Part shown: piece after piece, positions 37,756 through 45,587 of the stretch
Position numbering within the stretch: position 1 is the stretch's first letter
Layout of the letters: the number at the start of each line of letters is the position of its first letter
NCBI GenBank assembly: GCA_023400235.1
Contig: JAEXFI010000046.1
Coordinates: 1-64,000, forward strand
Origin: Bacillota bacterium
GTDB taxonomy: Bacteria > Bacillota > Clostridia > Acetivibrionales > DSM-1351
Length of the DNA: 64,000 nucleotides
Direction: 5' to 3'
Program-made: the position numbers and the translations under genes
The notes under the pieces: model-generated
Told to the model about the DNA's origin: nothing
The model's input: only the letters and a program-made list of their open reading frames with translations
Databases searched by the model: none

Positions 37756-38688
37756 TTATTCAGAGAATAAAGGGGTTGAAAGGTATCTTTCACCTGTATC
37801 CGGCAGAAGTACAACAACAGTCTTCCCTGCATTCTCAGGGCGGTTCGCCACTTGGGTGGCGGCCCAGACAGCTGCTCCGGAGGAAATTCCAATGAGCAGG
37901 CCTTCAACCTTTGAAAGCTCTCGTCCAGATGCAAAGGCGTCATCATTTTCAACAGTGATTATTTCGTCATAAATCTTTGTATTTAAGGTATCAGGAACAA
38001 AACCTGCTCCGATGCCCTGTATTTTGTGGGGGCCAGGAGTTCCCTTGGAAAGTACTGGTGAACTTGCAGGCTCTACGGCTATTATCTTTACGTCAGGATT
38101 TTTGGATTTTAAATACTCGCCTACTCCGCTGATGGTACCGCCTGTTCCGATACCTGCTACAAATATATCCACTTTTCCCTCGGTATCCTCCCAGATTTCA
38201 GGACCTGTTGTAGCTTTGTGCACCGCAGGGTTTGCAGGGTTTACAAACTGCCCTGGGATAAAGCTGCCGGGAGTTTCCTGGGCAAGCTCTTCTGCCTTTG
38301 CTATGGCACCCTTCATTCCCTTTGCACCTTCTGTAAGCACCAGCTCCGCGCCATAGGCCTTAAGAAGATTTCTGCGCTCTATGCTCATTGTCTCGGGCAT
38401 TGTCAAAATTATCCTGTAGCCCCGGGCAGCTGCCACAGAGGCCAGACCTATACCTGTATTTCCGCTGGTAGGCTCAATTATTACAGAACCGGACTTTAGT
38501 ACACCCTTTGCCTCCGCATCGTCAATCATAGCCTTTGCTATTCTGTCCTTTACGCTTCCGGCCGGATTGAAGTATTCAAGCTTTGCTATAATTTTTGCCT
38601 TCAAGTCATGCTTCTTTTCATAATTTGCCAGTTCCAGCAACGGAGTTTTTCCTATTAAATCAGTGAGACTCTTATAAATTTTAGACAT
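37756..38688 (-). CDS. cysK: Cysteine synthase A
   Basis: 310 aa. PLP enzyme that makes cysteine from O-acetylserine and sulfide. PLP Lys in [15 protein letters not shown] (about 45), substrate loop [20 protein letters not shown] (about 70-89), phosphate-binding [13 protein letters not shown] (about 178-190), and PLP-N1 Ser in [13 protein letters not shown] (about 270). The ATG at 38688 is 9 nt from AGGAG; an ATG two codons upstream is only 3 nt away. Own terminator. Confidence 0.94.
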   Translation of the reverse strand: MSKIYKSLTDLIGKTPLLELANYEKKHDLKAKIIAKLEYFNPAGSVKDRIAKAMIDDAEAKGVLKSGSVIIEPTSGNTGIGLASVAAARGYRIILTMPETMSIERRNLLKAYGAELVLTEGAKGMKGAIAKAEELAQETPGSFIPGQFVNPANPAVHKATTGPEIWEDTEGKVDIFVAGIGTGGTISGVGEYLKSKNPDVKIIAVEPASSPVLSKGTPGPHKIQGIGAGFVPDTLNTKIYDEIITVENDDAFASGRELSKVEGLLIGISSGAAVWAATQVANRPENAGKTVVVLLPDTGERYLSTPLFSE

Positions 38689-38977
38689 ATACATTTTCTC
38701 CTTTATATTAAGTATTTGTTTAAGTTTGAGGTCATGTTATGAAAGTCATATTTCATACATTTCATATATAATTACTATGAATTAATTATAATCCAATAAA
38801 AATTAATTGTCAACACATTTTGAATAAAATATATAATTAATATATGTTTAGTATGATATTGACTTTGATTTTCTATCAGAGTAATATAATGGTTAATAAT
38901 ACTTATAATATATGGTTGATTTTTGACATAAGGGTCCATAATTGAATATAAACCTCGTTATTACAGGGAGAATGCGT

Positions 38978-40156
38978 ATGATATATAATTTTGATGAGAT
39001 TGTTGACAGAAGAAATACAAATTCAATTAAATACGACTTTGCGAAGCATAGGGGTAAACCTGAGGATACCATTCCGCTGTGGGTCGCAGATATGGATTTC
39101 AAGACTCTTCCCCAGGTTACAGAGGCCCTGGAAAAGGTAAGCCGGCATGGAATCTTTGGATACTCGGAGGTTAAGGAGGATTATTTTACTACATTATATA
39201 CGTGGTTTTTTGATAACTTCGGCTGGGAAATCCGCCCGGAATGGCTGGTAAAAACCCCGGGGATTGTTTATGCCGTTGCTATGGCGGTGAGGGCCTTTAC
39301 AAAAGAGGGAGAAGGAGTCCTGATTCAGCAGCCGGTATATTATCCCTTCTCTGAATCCATTTTGGCCAACAGGCGCAAGCTGGTGAATAATCCTCTTGTC
39401 TACACCGGCGGGGAGTACAAAATGGATTATGAAGATTTTGAGGCCAAAATCACTGCTGAAAATGTCAGGCTGTTTATTCTGTGCAATCCCCACAATCCGG
39501 TGGGAAGGGTGTGGACTAAAGAGGAATTGACCATCCTTGGAGATATATGTCACAGACATGGTGTGATAGTGCTTGCGGATGAGATCCATGCTGATTTCAT
39601 CTATGAAGGTTATAAACACTTGATTCTTTCAAGCCTGAAGCCGGAATATGCCAGCAATACCGTCACCTGTACCGCACCCAGCAAAACCTTCAATCTGGCA
39701 GGCCTCCAGGTGTCAAACATATTCATACAGAATCCTGACTTGAAGAAAGTCTTTAAGGAGGAAATGGCTAAAAGCGGGTACAGCCAGCTAAACACCATGG
39801 GGCTTGTGGCCTGTCAGGCGGCGTATGAGCATGGTGCACCGTGGCTTAAGCAGCTTAAGAGCTACCTGACGGGCAATCTTTCTCATGTGCGTGAATTCCT
39901 CACGGAAAGGCTTCCTCAAATAAAGCTGGTGGAGCCTCAGGGAACTTATCTTTTGTGGCTGGATTTCAGCGGTTTGGGTTTATCCGATGACGGCCTGGAG
40001 GACCTTGTTTTAAACCAGGCGAAGCTCTGGCTGGATAATGGGCTGATGTTCGGGGAGGAAGGACGGGGCTTTCAACGGGTAAATATAGCCTGCCCAAGGG
40101 AAATCCTCACAAAGGCACTGGAACAGTTGGAAAAAGCGGTGAAGAGTCTGAGGTAG
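38978..40156 (+). CDS. PatB/MalY-type aminotransferase (C-S lyase)
   Basis: 392 aa from ATG 38978 (GGGAG 7 nt upstream). Fold type I PLP enzyme: IPLWVADMDFKTLPQV near the N-terminus is typical of the MalY/PatB cystathionine beta-lyase branch, LFILCNPHNPVGRVWT (about 165-180), LADEIHADFIYEG (PLP Asp), and the PLP Lys in TAPSKTFNLAGLQVSN (about 232). Expected reaction is beta-elimination of cystathionine or a related thioether. Divergent from cysK, so a role in sulfur amino acid metabolism fits. Confidence 0.9.
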   Translation: MIYNFDEIVDRRNTNSIKYDFAKHRGKPEDTIPLWVADMDFKTLPQVTEALEKVSRHGIFGYSEVKEDYFTTLYTWFFDNFGWEIRPEWLVKTPGIVYAVAMAVRAFTKEGEGVLIQQPVYYPFSESILANRRKLVNNPLVYTGGEYKMDYEDFEAKITAENVRLFILCNPHNPVGRVWTKEELTILGDICHRHGVIVLADEIHADFIYEGYKHLILSSLKPEYASNTVTCTAPSKTFNLAGLQVSNIFIQNPDLKKVFKEEMAKSGYSQLNTMGLVACQAAYEHGAPWLKQLKSYLTGNLSHVREFLTERLPQIKLVEPQGTYLLWLDFSGLGLSDDGLEDLVLNQAKLWLDNGLMFGEEGRGFQRVNIACPREILTKALEQLEKAVKSLR

Positions 40157-40269
40157 CTGTCGTCAGATAATTTATGCAGCTTAACTTGATACTTAAAATA
40201 ATACTTAAAATAAAGCTTCCAAGGCTTAAGATAAAAACAAAAGCTTTAAAAAGCTGGAAGCAAATAAAA

Positions 40270-40345
40270 CGAAAATAATCAACCCCGGTAACCGGGGAGA
40301 AAGGAAGGTAATCCGGCGACATAAGGAGCACCGGATTATACGCGG
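40270..40345 (+). promoter_or_regulatory. Two hairpins ahead of the HD-domain gene
   Basis: CCCCGGTAACCGGGG (near 40282-40296) is a self-complementary hairpin, and TAATCCGG/CCGGATTA (near 40311/40332) flanks a 14-nt loop holding an AAGGAG. The HD-domain ATG lies downstream at 40351. The region may be regulatory; no known riboswitch family was recognised. Confidence 0.4.
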
Positions 40346-40350
40346 GAAGA

Positions 40351-40908
40351 ATGGGCAAATTGACAAGAGAAGAGGCCTGGGCTCTGTTGACAGAATACAA
40401 TAAGGAGTCCTTTCACTTGAAGCATGCTCTGATTGTTGAGGGCACTATGAGATATTTTGCGGAAAAACTGGGCTATGAAAATGAGAAGGACTTCTGGGGA
40501 AGCGTAGGTCTGCTCCATGATCTGGATTTTGAGCAATATCCGCAGCAGCATTGTATAAAGCAGCAGGAAATTATGGCGGAAAGAGGTGTAGAGCCGACGG
40601 TAATCCGTGCAGCAGCAAGCCATGGCTATGCCCTTACCGTGGACATAGTGCCCGAACATCAGATGGAGAAGGTGCTGTATGCCGTCGACGAGTTGACGGG
40701 TCTTATAGGTGCGGTTGCGCTTATGCGTCCCTCCAAAAGCGTTTCCGACCTTGAGGTGAAATCAGTGAAGAAAAAGTACAAGACGGCGAATTTTGCCGCC
40801 GGCTGCTCCCGTGAGGTCATTGAGCGGGGGGCGGCAATGCTGGGCTGGGAACTGGATTATCTCATTGAGCAGACCATTCTGGCAATGCGGGAATTTGAGG
40901 GAATGTGA
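40351..40908 (+). CDS. HD-domain phosphohydrolase
   Basis: 185 aa. HD superfamily metal-dependent hydrolase: HLKHALIVEG (first His, about 22), VGLLHDLDFEQYP (HD pair, about 52-54), and the later ASHGY (about 90) and AVDELTG (metal Asp, about 112). Such small HDIG-type proteins hydrolyse phosphate esters of nucleotides; substrate unknown. Only 6 bp separate it from the DUF362 gene. Confidence 0.82.
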   Translation: MGKLTREEAWALLTEYNKESFHLKHALIVEGTMRYFAEKLGYENEKDFWGSVGLLHDLDFEQYPQQHCIKQQEIMAERGVEPTVIRAAASHGYALTVDIVPEHQMEKVLYAVDELTGLIGAVALMRPSKSVSDLEVKSVKKKYKTANFAAGCSREVIERGAAMLGWELDYLIEQTILAMREFEGM

Positions 40909-40914
40909 GGGAAT

Positions 40915-42078
40915 ATGTCAAAAGTTGCGTTGTTGAAATGTAGCGTATACGAGGTTGACCAGATAGAGCAGGTACTCCGGGAAGGCTTTGAGCTTCTGGG
41001 CGGGGATAGCTTTTTGCGCCGGCTGATGCCTGTGGGCAGCAGTGTACTTTTAAAACCCAATCTCTTAAGTGTGGCTGGTAAGGGCTCCCCGGTAATTACA
41101 CATTTTGCGGTCTTTGAGGCTGTAGTCAGGATTGTCAGGGAGTACAGCGATAACGTTTCCTTTGGAGATTCACCGGGGCAGGAGGATACAAGGACTGCTG
41201 CCGAAAAGTCAGGCCTGATGGAAGTGGCAAACCGGTATGGCGTCCAGTTTTGTGATTTTAACGATTCGGTGCACTGCAAGCTGGAAAGCCCTCTCATGTA
41301 TAAGTACTGGAATGTTGCAAGGGGGCCCTGGGAGGCGGACGTGGTCATAACGCTTCCCAAGCTTAAAACCCATGCCATGATGTACTATACAGGAGCAGTC
41401 AAGAATCAGTTTGGCTGTATACCCGGAAGCCAAAAGGCTCAGTGGCATACAAAGCTGCCCGATTCAGCAAGCTTTGCAAAAATGCTTCTGGACTTGAACT
41501 CTGTGGTGCAAACAAGCTTTGCAATACTTGACGGCATAGTTGCCATGGAGGGAAACGGGCCAAGAAACGGGACTCCCAAGCAGATGAATACCTTGATAAT
41601 GGGTGAGTCACTGACTGCGGTGGACTCAACTGCGGTCAGGCTCATTGGCTATAAGGACGTGCTGGCTGTTCCTGTATTGAAGGCGGCTCAGGATGCGGGT
41701 TGGGGAACAGTACTTCCTGGGGACATAGAGGTTTTGGGACGGAATATGGAGGAGATGAAGTGCAGGGATTTCAAGCTGTCCAGAAATGCTAAGGTGATAA
41801 ACTTTCTGACTCCCGGGCTCACAAGCCTTGTATCCACAATGACAGCGCCCGACCCGGTGCTGGCGGAAGAGAAGTGCATTGGCTGCAGGAAATGCCAGGA
41901 GGTCTGCCCGGAGAAAGACAGGGTAATCTCTTTTACCCGGCACAAGGGCAAGGTTATACCCAGATGGGATTACAGCAAATGCATACGATGCTTCTGTTGT
42001 CAGGAGCTCTGTCCAAAAGGGGCCATAATCACAAGGGACAAGGCCTTGAGCAGGCTGCTGGGTTTCAAAGGAAAGTGA
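40915..42078 (+). CDS. DUF362 protein with C-terminal 2[4Fe-4S] domain
   Basis: 387 aa. Residues about 1-300 form the DUF362 domain (SSVLLKPNLLS, GDSPGQEDT, LPKLKTHAMMYYTGAVKNQFGCIPG, ILDGIVAMEGNGP). The C-terminus has two ferredoxin-type clusters: CIGCRKCQEVCP (about 321-332) and CIRCFCCQELCP (about 358-369). Probable iron-sulfur flavin-free redox protein of anaerobes; partner unknown. Co-transcribed with the HD-domain gene. Confidence 0.85.
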   Translation: MSKVALLKCSVYEVDQIEQVLREGFELLGGDSFLRRLMPVGSSVLLKPNLLSVAGKGSPVITHFAVFEAVVRIVREYSDNVSFGDSPGQEDTRTAAEKSGLMEVANRYGVQFCDFNDSVHCKLESPLMYKYWNVARGPWEADVVITLPKLKTHAMMYYTGAVKNQFGCIPGSQKAQWHTKLPDSASFAKMLLDLNSVVQTSFAILDGIVAMEGNGPRNGTPKQMNTLIMGESLTAVDSTAVRLIGYKDVLAVPVLKAAQDAGWGTVLPGDIEVLGRNMEEMKCRDFKLSRNAKVINFLTPGLTSLVSTMTAPDPVLAEEKCIGCRKCQEVCPEKDRVISFTRHKGKVIPRWDYSKCIRCFCCQELCPKGAIITRDKALSRLLGFKGK

Positions 42079-42189
42079 TCATGGCTGTGCTTTCAGGCTT
42101 AAATAAGTGCTTTGGCTGCTTCCTGTTAAAAATTCCTTGAAAATATGCATAAAAATATATATAATTAAGCATAATGACATACAAGAGCG

Positions 42190-42425
42190 ATGATAAAAGC
42201 TAGGATTTATTACTTTCATAAGAGAGCCGGCGGGTGGTGTGAGCCGGTGGAAGTGTAAATCGGTCCACTTTTTGAGCGTTCAATGAAAAGTTGAAAGGCT
42301 GGTACCCTTTACAGTACTTCTATATGAGTGGCCGGTGCAGCTTGTGCCGGCAATTTGGGTGGCAACGCGGAATACTTTCGTCCCAGCAGTAATCGGGATG
42401 AAGGTTTTTTTATTTGCTGCTGCAA
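42190..42425 (+). promoter_or_regulatory. Serine T-box leader
   Basis: T-box sequence GGGTGGCAACGCGGA at about 42357-42371, a following terminator/antiterminator G-C stem with TTTTTTT near 42407, and a stem I region with specifier read as UCC at 42264-42266 (followed by A). Uncharged tRNA-Ser should antiterminate to allow serS expression. The specifier reading is by analogy with the trp leader of this window, so it is less certain than the T-box itself. Confidence 0.9.
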
Positions 42426-42500
42426 TTAAGAGCAAGACCTTGGTTTTGTTGGATACAACCTTTTTGTAAATAATAAATAAATAAGATTGGGAGTGGAATT

Positions 42501-43778
42501 ATGTTGGATTTAAAATTTGTGAGAGAAAATACCGAATTAGTCAAGCAGAACATAAAAAACAAGTTTCAGGACAAGAAGCTGGGTTTGGTGGATGAGGTTA
42601 TTGCTCTTGACGCCGAGCTGAGGATTGCCAAGCAGGAGGCTGAAACCTTAAGGGCTGACAGGAACAAGATTTCAAAGCAGATTGGCGGTCTTATGGCTCA
42701 GGGAAAGAAGGAAGAGGCAGAAGAGCTTAAGAAAAAAGTAAATGACCAGGCTGCTCGTCTGGCTGAGCTGGAAGTGAAGGAAGACGAGCTTCAGTCAAAA
42801 GTCAGGACCATTATGATGACTATTCCCAATATTATTGATCCCAGCGTACCCATTGGCAAGGACGACAGTGAGAATGTGGAGGTTGAACGTTTCGGAGAAC
42901 CTGCCTTAAAGGATTTTGAGGTTCCATACCACACCGAAATCATGGAAAAATTGAGCGGGATAGATTTGGACAGTGCACGAAAAGTGGCAGGAAACGGTTT
43001 TTATTACCTGATGGGCAATATTGCAAGACTTCATTCCGCCGTAATATCTTATGCGAGAGATTTCATGATAGACAGGGGCTTTACATACTGTATTCCTCCT
43101 TTTATGATCAGAAGTGAAGTTGTAACTGGTGTTATGAGCTTTGCTGAAATGGATGCAATGATGTACAAAATCGAGGGTGAGGATTTGTACCTGATTGGAA
43201 CCAGCGAACATTCCATGATTGGTAAATTTATTGATACTATTTTACCCGAAAGCACTTTGCCCCAGACCTTGACCAGCTATTCACCCTGCTTCAGAAAAGA
43301 AAAGGGAGCCCATGGTCTGGAGGAAAGAGGAGTCTACCGTATACACCAGTTTGAAAAGCAGGAGATGATAGTGGTCTGCAAGCCGGAGGACAGTATGGAG
43401 TGGTACCAGAAGCTCTGGAAGAACACCGTTGACCTGTTCCGCTCACTTGATATACCTGTAAGAACGCTGGAATGCTGTTCAGGTGACCTTGCAGACCTCA
43501 AGGTGAAGTCGGTGGATATTGAAGCCTGGTCACCAAGACAGAAAAAGTATTTTGAAGTGGGAAGCTGCTCAAATCTGGGGGATGCTCAGGCCCGCCGTCT
43601 GAAAATCCGAGTTGACGGAAATGACGGCAAGTACTTTGCACATACCTTGAACAATACTGTTGTTGCCCCCCCGAGAATGCTGATAGCCTTTCTTGAGAAC
43701 AATCTCAATGCCGACGGCTCTGTGAATATCCCCGCTGCTCTGCAGCCGTATATGGGCGGAATGGCAGTTATCAAATAA
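42501..43778 (+). CDS. serS: Seryl-tRNA synthetase
   Basis: 425 aa, class II synthetase. Long N-terminal coiled-coil arm (about 25-105) that contacts the tRNA-Ser variable arm. Catalytic motifs: motif 2 CFRKEKGAHGLEERGVYRIHQFEKQEMI (about 257-284) and motif 3 NTVVAPPRMLIAFLENN (about 385-401). The TSEHSM and SCSNLGDAQARR sequences bind serine and ATP. Behind a T-box and followed by a strong terminator. Confidence 0.97.
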   Translation: MLDLKFVRENTELVKQNIKNKFQDKKLGLVDEVIALDAELRIAKQEAETLRADRNKISKQIGGLMAQGKKEEAEELKKKVNDQAARLAELEVKEDELQSKVRTIMMTIPNIIDPSVPIGKDDSENVEVERFGEPALKDFEVPYHTEIMEKLSGIDLDSARKVAGNGFYYLMGNIARLHSAVISYARDFMIDRGFTYCIPPFMIRSEVVTGVMSFAEMDAMMYKIEGEDLYLIGTSEHSMIGKFIDTILPESTLPQTLTSYSPCFRKEKGAHGLEERGVYRIHQFEKQEMIVVCKPEDSMEWYQKLWKNTVDLFRSLDIPVRTLECCSGDLADLKVKSVDIEAWSPRQKKYFEVGSCSNLGDAQARRLKIRVDGNDGKYFAHTLNNTVVAPPRMLIAFLENNLNADGSVNIPAALQPYMGGMAVIK

Positions 43779-43797
43779 ATTGCTACAAGATTTATAT

Positions 43798-43855
43798 AGG
43801 AGTTGCAGCGTGAGGCGCTTTTTGGAAGCCTGCCGGATGCTGCAGCTCCTTTTTA
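43798..43855 (+). terminator. Terminator after serS
   Basis: 12-bp stem (43798-43809 / 43839-43850, one G-T pair) enclosing a smaller stem, then TTTTT. Confidence 0.8.
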
Positions 43856-43931
43856 CGTGAAAGTATTCAAAGCGCAGTTGAGTTTCCCGAATATAAAAAT
43901 TAACAAGATATTCATAACCATAACCCCAAGG

Positions 43932-43969
43932 GCATATATATACAGTGTATCTCTTACAGATACACTGTA
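43932..43969 (+). promoter_or_regulatory. Palindrome and possible SigE promoter of spoIIID
   Basis: A perfect 12-bp inverted repeat (43941-43952 / 43958-43969) with a 5-nt loop lies 122-150 bp upstream of the split spoIIID. A weak match to the sporulation sigma-E consensus overlaps it: GCATATA (43932) and CTTACAGA (43953), spacing 14. The palindrome lacks a T tract, so it is more like an operator than a terminator. spoIIID of Bacillus is sigma-E dependent and autoregulated, which fits but is not shown. Confidence 0.5.
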
Positions 43970-44090
43970 GACATTGCCTGTGCAGCTTTATAAGCCGATT
44001 ACGGCAAAATGTTTGTTTGCCGAACCAGGTCATTGTAATTGGCTTAGCCTGCTTTGCAGTAATTTTGCCTTATTAAAGGGGGGTATATGG

Positions 44091-44330
44091 TTGAAGGAAT
44101 ATATAGAGGAACGGGTCTTGGAACTCGCAAATTATATTATTGACAAAAAGACTACAGTACGATATGCTGCTAAAAAGTTCGGGATCAGCAAAAGCACAGT
44201 ACACACCGTTGTAGCAAAATGGAATGGAATATTGATTATATCCTTAAATTTTGCTAAAAGGGTTGAAACTACTAAAGAGCAAATAAAAGATGGAAGATAC
44301 CCCTTGGTTATAGGGGGTGGAATCCTTTGA
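44091..44330 (+). CDS. spoIIID: spoIIID 5' half, interrupted by the element
   Basis: TTG start at 44091 with AAAGGGGGG upstream. Residues 1-38 are the SpoIIID DNA-binding half, ending in the helix-turn-helix (AKKFGISKSTVH). After the core GTACACA (44199-44205) the frame runs 41 codons into the element (TVVAKWNGILI...) to a TGA at 44328-44330 and makes a 79-residue chimera without the conserved C-terminal KDV...RHIRGGEATK region. Rejoined to 61631-61764 it encodes an intact 82-aa SpoIIID, a mother-cell transcription regulator of mid-sporulation genes. The chimera is unlikely to be functional. Confidence 0.9.
   Translation: MKEYIEERVLELANYIIDKKTTVRYAAKKFGISKSTVHTVVAKWNGILIISLNFAKRVETTKEQIKDGRYPLVIGGGIL
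44199..44205 (+). other. attL core (GTACACA)
   Basis: The 7-bp sequence GTACACA lies in the Val37-His38 codons of spoIIID and is repeated at 61624-61630 in the same reading phase of the 3' half. It is the largest shared stretch at the two junctions, so the crossover lies within it. Confidence 0.85.
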
Positions 44331-44581
44331 AAGAATACATTGAGGAAAGGGTTTTGGAACTGGCAGAATATCTTATAAGCAATAAATCAACTGTAAGGGA
44401 TACTGCTAAAAAATATGGAATTTCAAAGTCTACGGTACATAAGGATTTAGCAGATAGATTACCAAATATAAACCCGATAATTGCAGCACAGGCTAAAGAA
44501 GTAATGGATATTAATAAAGCTGAGAGGCATATTAGGGGTGGCGAGGCTACAAAACACAAATATGCTTATGATAAAATTTGA
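44327..44581 (+). CDS. Complete second SpoIIID inside the element
   Basis: 84 aa. TTG start at 44327, overlapped by the TGA of the truncated host gene, with AGGGGGTGG upstream. Full SpoIIID layout: N-terminal MKEYIEERVLELAEYLISNKSTVR, HTH AKKYGISKSTVHKDLADRL, and the basic C-terminal NKAERHIRGGEATK. Compared with the rejoined host protein it is 30/38 identical in the N-part and 23/44 in the C-part. Its DNA at the core reads GTACATA (44435-44441), one base different from the att core. It could be translated from the host spoIIID promoter by coupling while the element is integrated. Confidence 0.9.
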   Translation: MKEYIEERVLELAEYLISNKSTVRDTAKKYGISKSTVHKDLADRLPNINPIIAAQAKEVMDINKAERHIRGGEATKHKYAYDKI

Positions 44582-44593
44582 AGATTATAAGAA

Positions 44594-44632
44594 TTGGAGG
44601 GTATTAAATTATGATACCCTCTAATTTTTTTA
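44594..44632 (+). terminator. Terminator after element spoIIID
   Basis: 11-bp stem (44594-44604 / 44614-44624, one G-T) and a T run of seven. Confidence 0.82.
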
Positions 44633-44735
44633 TATTAATATAACTAAATTAATAAATAGTCTACATATTTTTTTGTGTCAGACCGAATTTTGCTATATAC
44701 TTTAACAAGATAAAAATGAATTTAAAGGATTTTAT

Positions 44736-45422
44736 ATGGGATTAAATGATGAGGAACTTATTGAAGGGACATTTATTGAAGAAAGCAAAAACAGATTTAT
44801 ATGTACAGTACTAATTAATAATGTTAGACATGAATGCTACGTATCAAGTTCATCAAGGCTAGAGAACTTTATAAATCTGAAAAATAAAAGAGTATTATTG
44901 TCGAACAATCATACAAAAGGAAAGCGGACAAGATATACCTTATTTGCTGTATACCATAGAAAAAAGCTCATAATACTTAATTTAAATATTGTAAACAAAT
45001 TGTTTGAGTATATTATTAAGTCAGGTCAATACACTGAGTATCATGGGTATGATACGGTTAAAAAAGAGTCGGAGTATAGAGGCTACAAGGCGGATATACT
45101 TCTTGACGGTACGGAGAAGCTCATTATTGAAAATAAAGCATTAATAAGCACAGACAAAAATATAGAATTTCCTACAGTTTATTCAGAGCGAGCAATAAGG
45201 CAGCTTAAAAAGCTAGATATGTTATTAAGTGAAGGCTGCAAGGTCTATTACAATTTTATTGCGCTCAGCCCTTTTATAAATTCGGTGCAAATAAGTAATA
45301 AGGAAGTTGAATATAATAGAGCTTTTATGCAATGTGTTAATCATGGAATGCAGGTTAATGGATATAGGTTATATTATGAAGCTAATATATTAAAAAGTAA
45401 AAGAATACAAGTTGTTATTTGA
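44736..45422 (+). CDS. SfsA-like nuclease
   Basis: 228 aa. Resembles the SfsA family: an N-terminal OB-like half with KNRFICTVLINNVRHECYV and KGKRTRYTLFAVYHRKKLIILNLNIVN, then a PD-(D/E)XK-type core, YRGYKADILLDGTEKLIIENKALI (about residues 117-140, Asp and Glu-x-Lys), and SERAIRQLKKLDMLLSEGCKVYYNFIALSP. SfsA proteins are DNA/RNA nucleases of unsettled biology. In the element it precedes a methyltransferase cluster and might act with it. Divergent from canonical SfsA, so the call is by motif only. Confidence 0.6.
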   Translation: MGLNDEELIEGTFIEESKNRFICTVLINNVRHECYVSSSSRLENFINLKNKRVLLSNNHTKGKRTRYTLFAVYHRKKLIILNLNIVNKLFEYIIKSGQYTEYHGYDTVKKESEYRGYKADILLDGTEKLIIENKALISTDKNIEFPTVYSERAIRQLKKLDMLLSEGCKVYYNFIALSPFINSVQISNKEVEYNRAFMQCVNHGMQVNGYRLYYEANILKSKRIQVVI

Positions 45423-45587
45423 AGAATGCTCTCTATTAGTGGGTTTTAGCTGATAAAACAGTTAAAGTATTTATAATGTGTGATCAATTTATGTAGGACC
45501 AAAATATTATATAATCTATTGATTACTAACACAATATGCGATAATATTATTAAGAAGTTAAATTGAATAAGCAAGATAGGTGAAGCA

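Noticed and set aside
44091..44330. Reading the split gene as a simple pseudogene
   Set aside because: Both halves are intact up to a shared core, and rejoining gives a full SpoIIID with no defects, which is not expected of decay.
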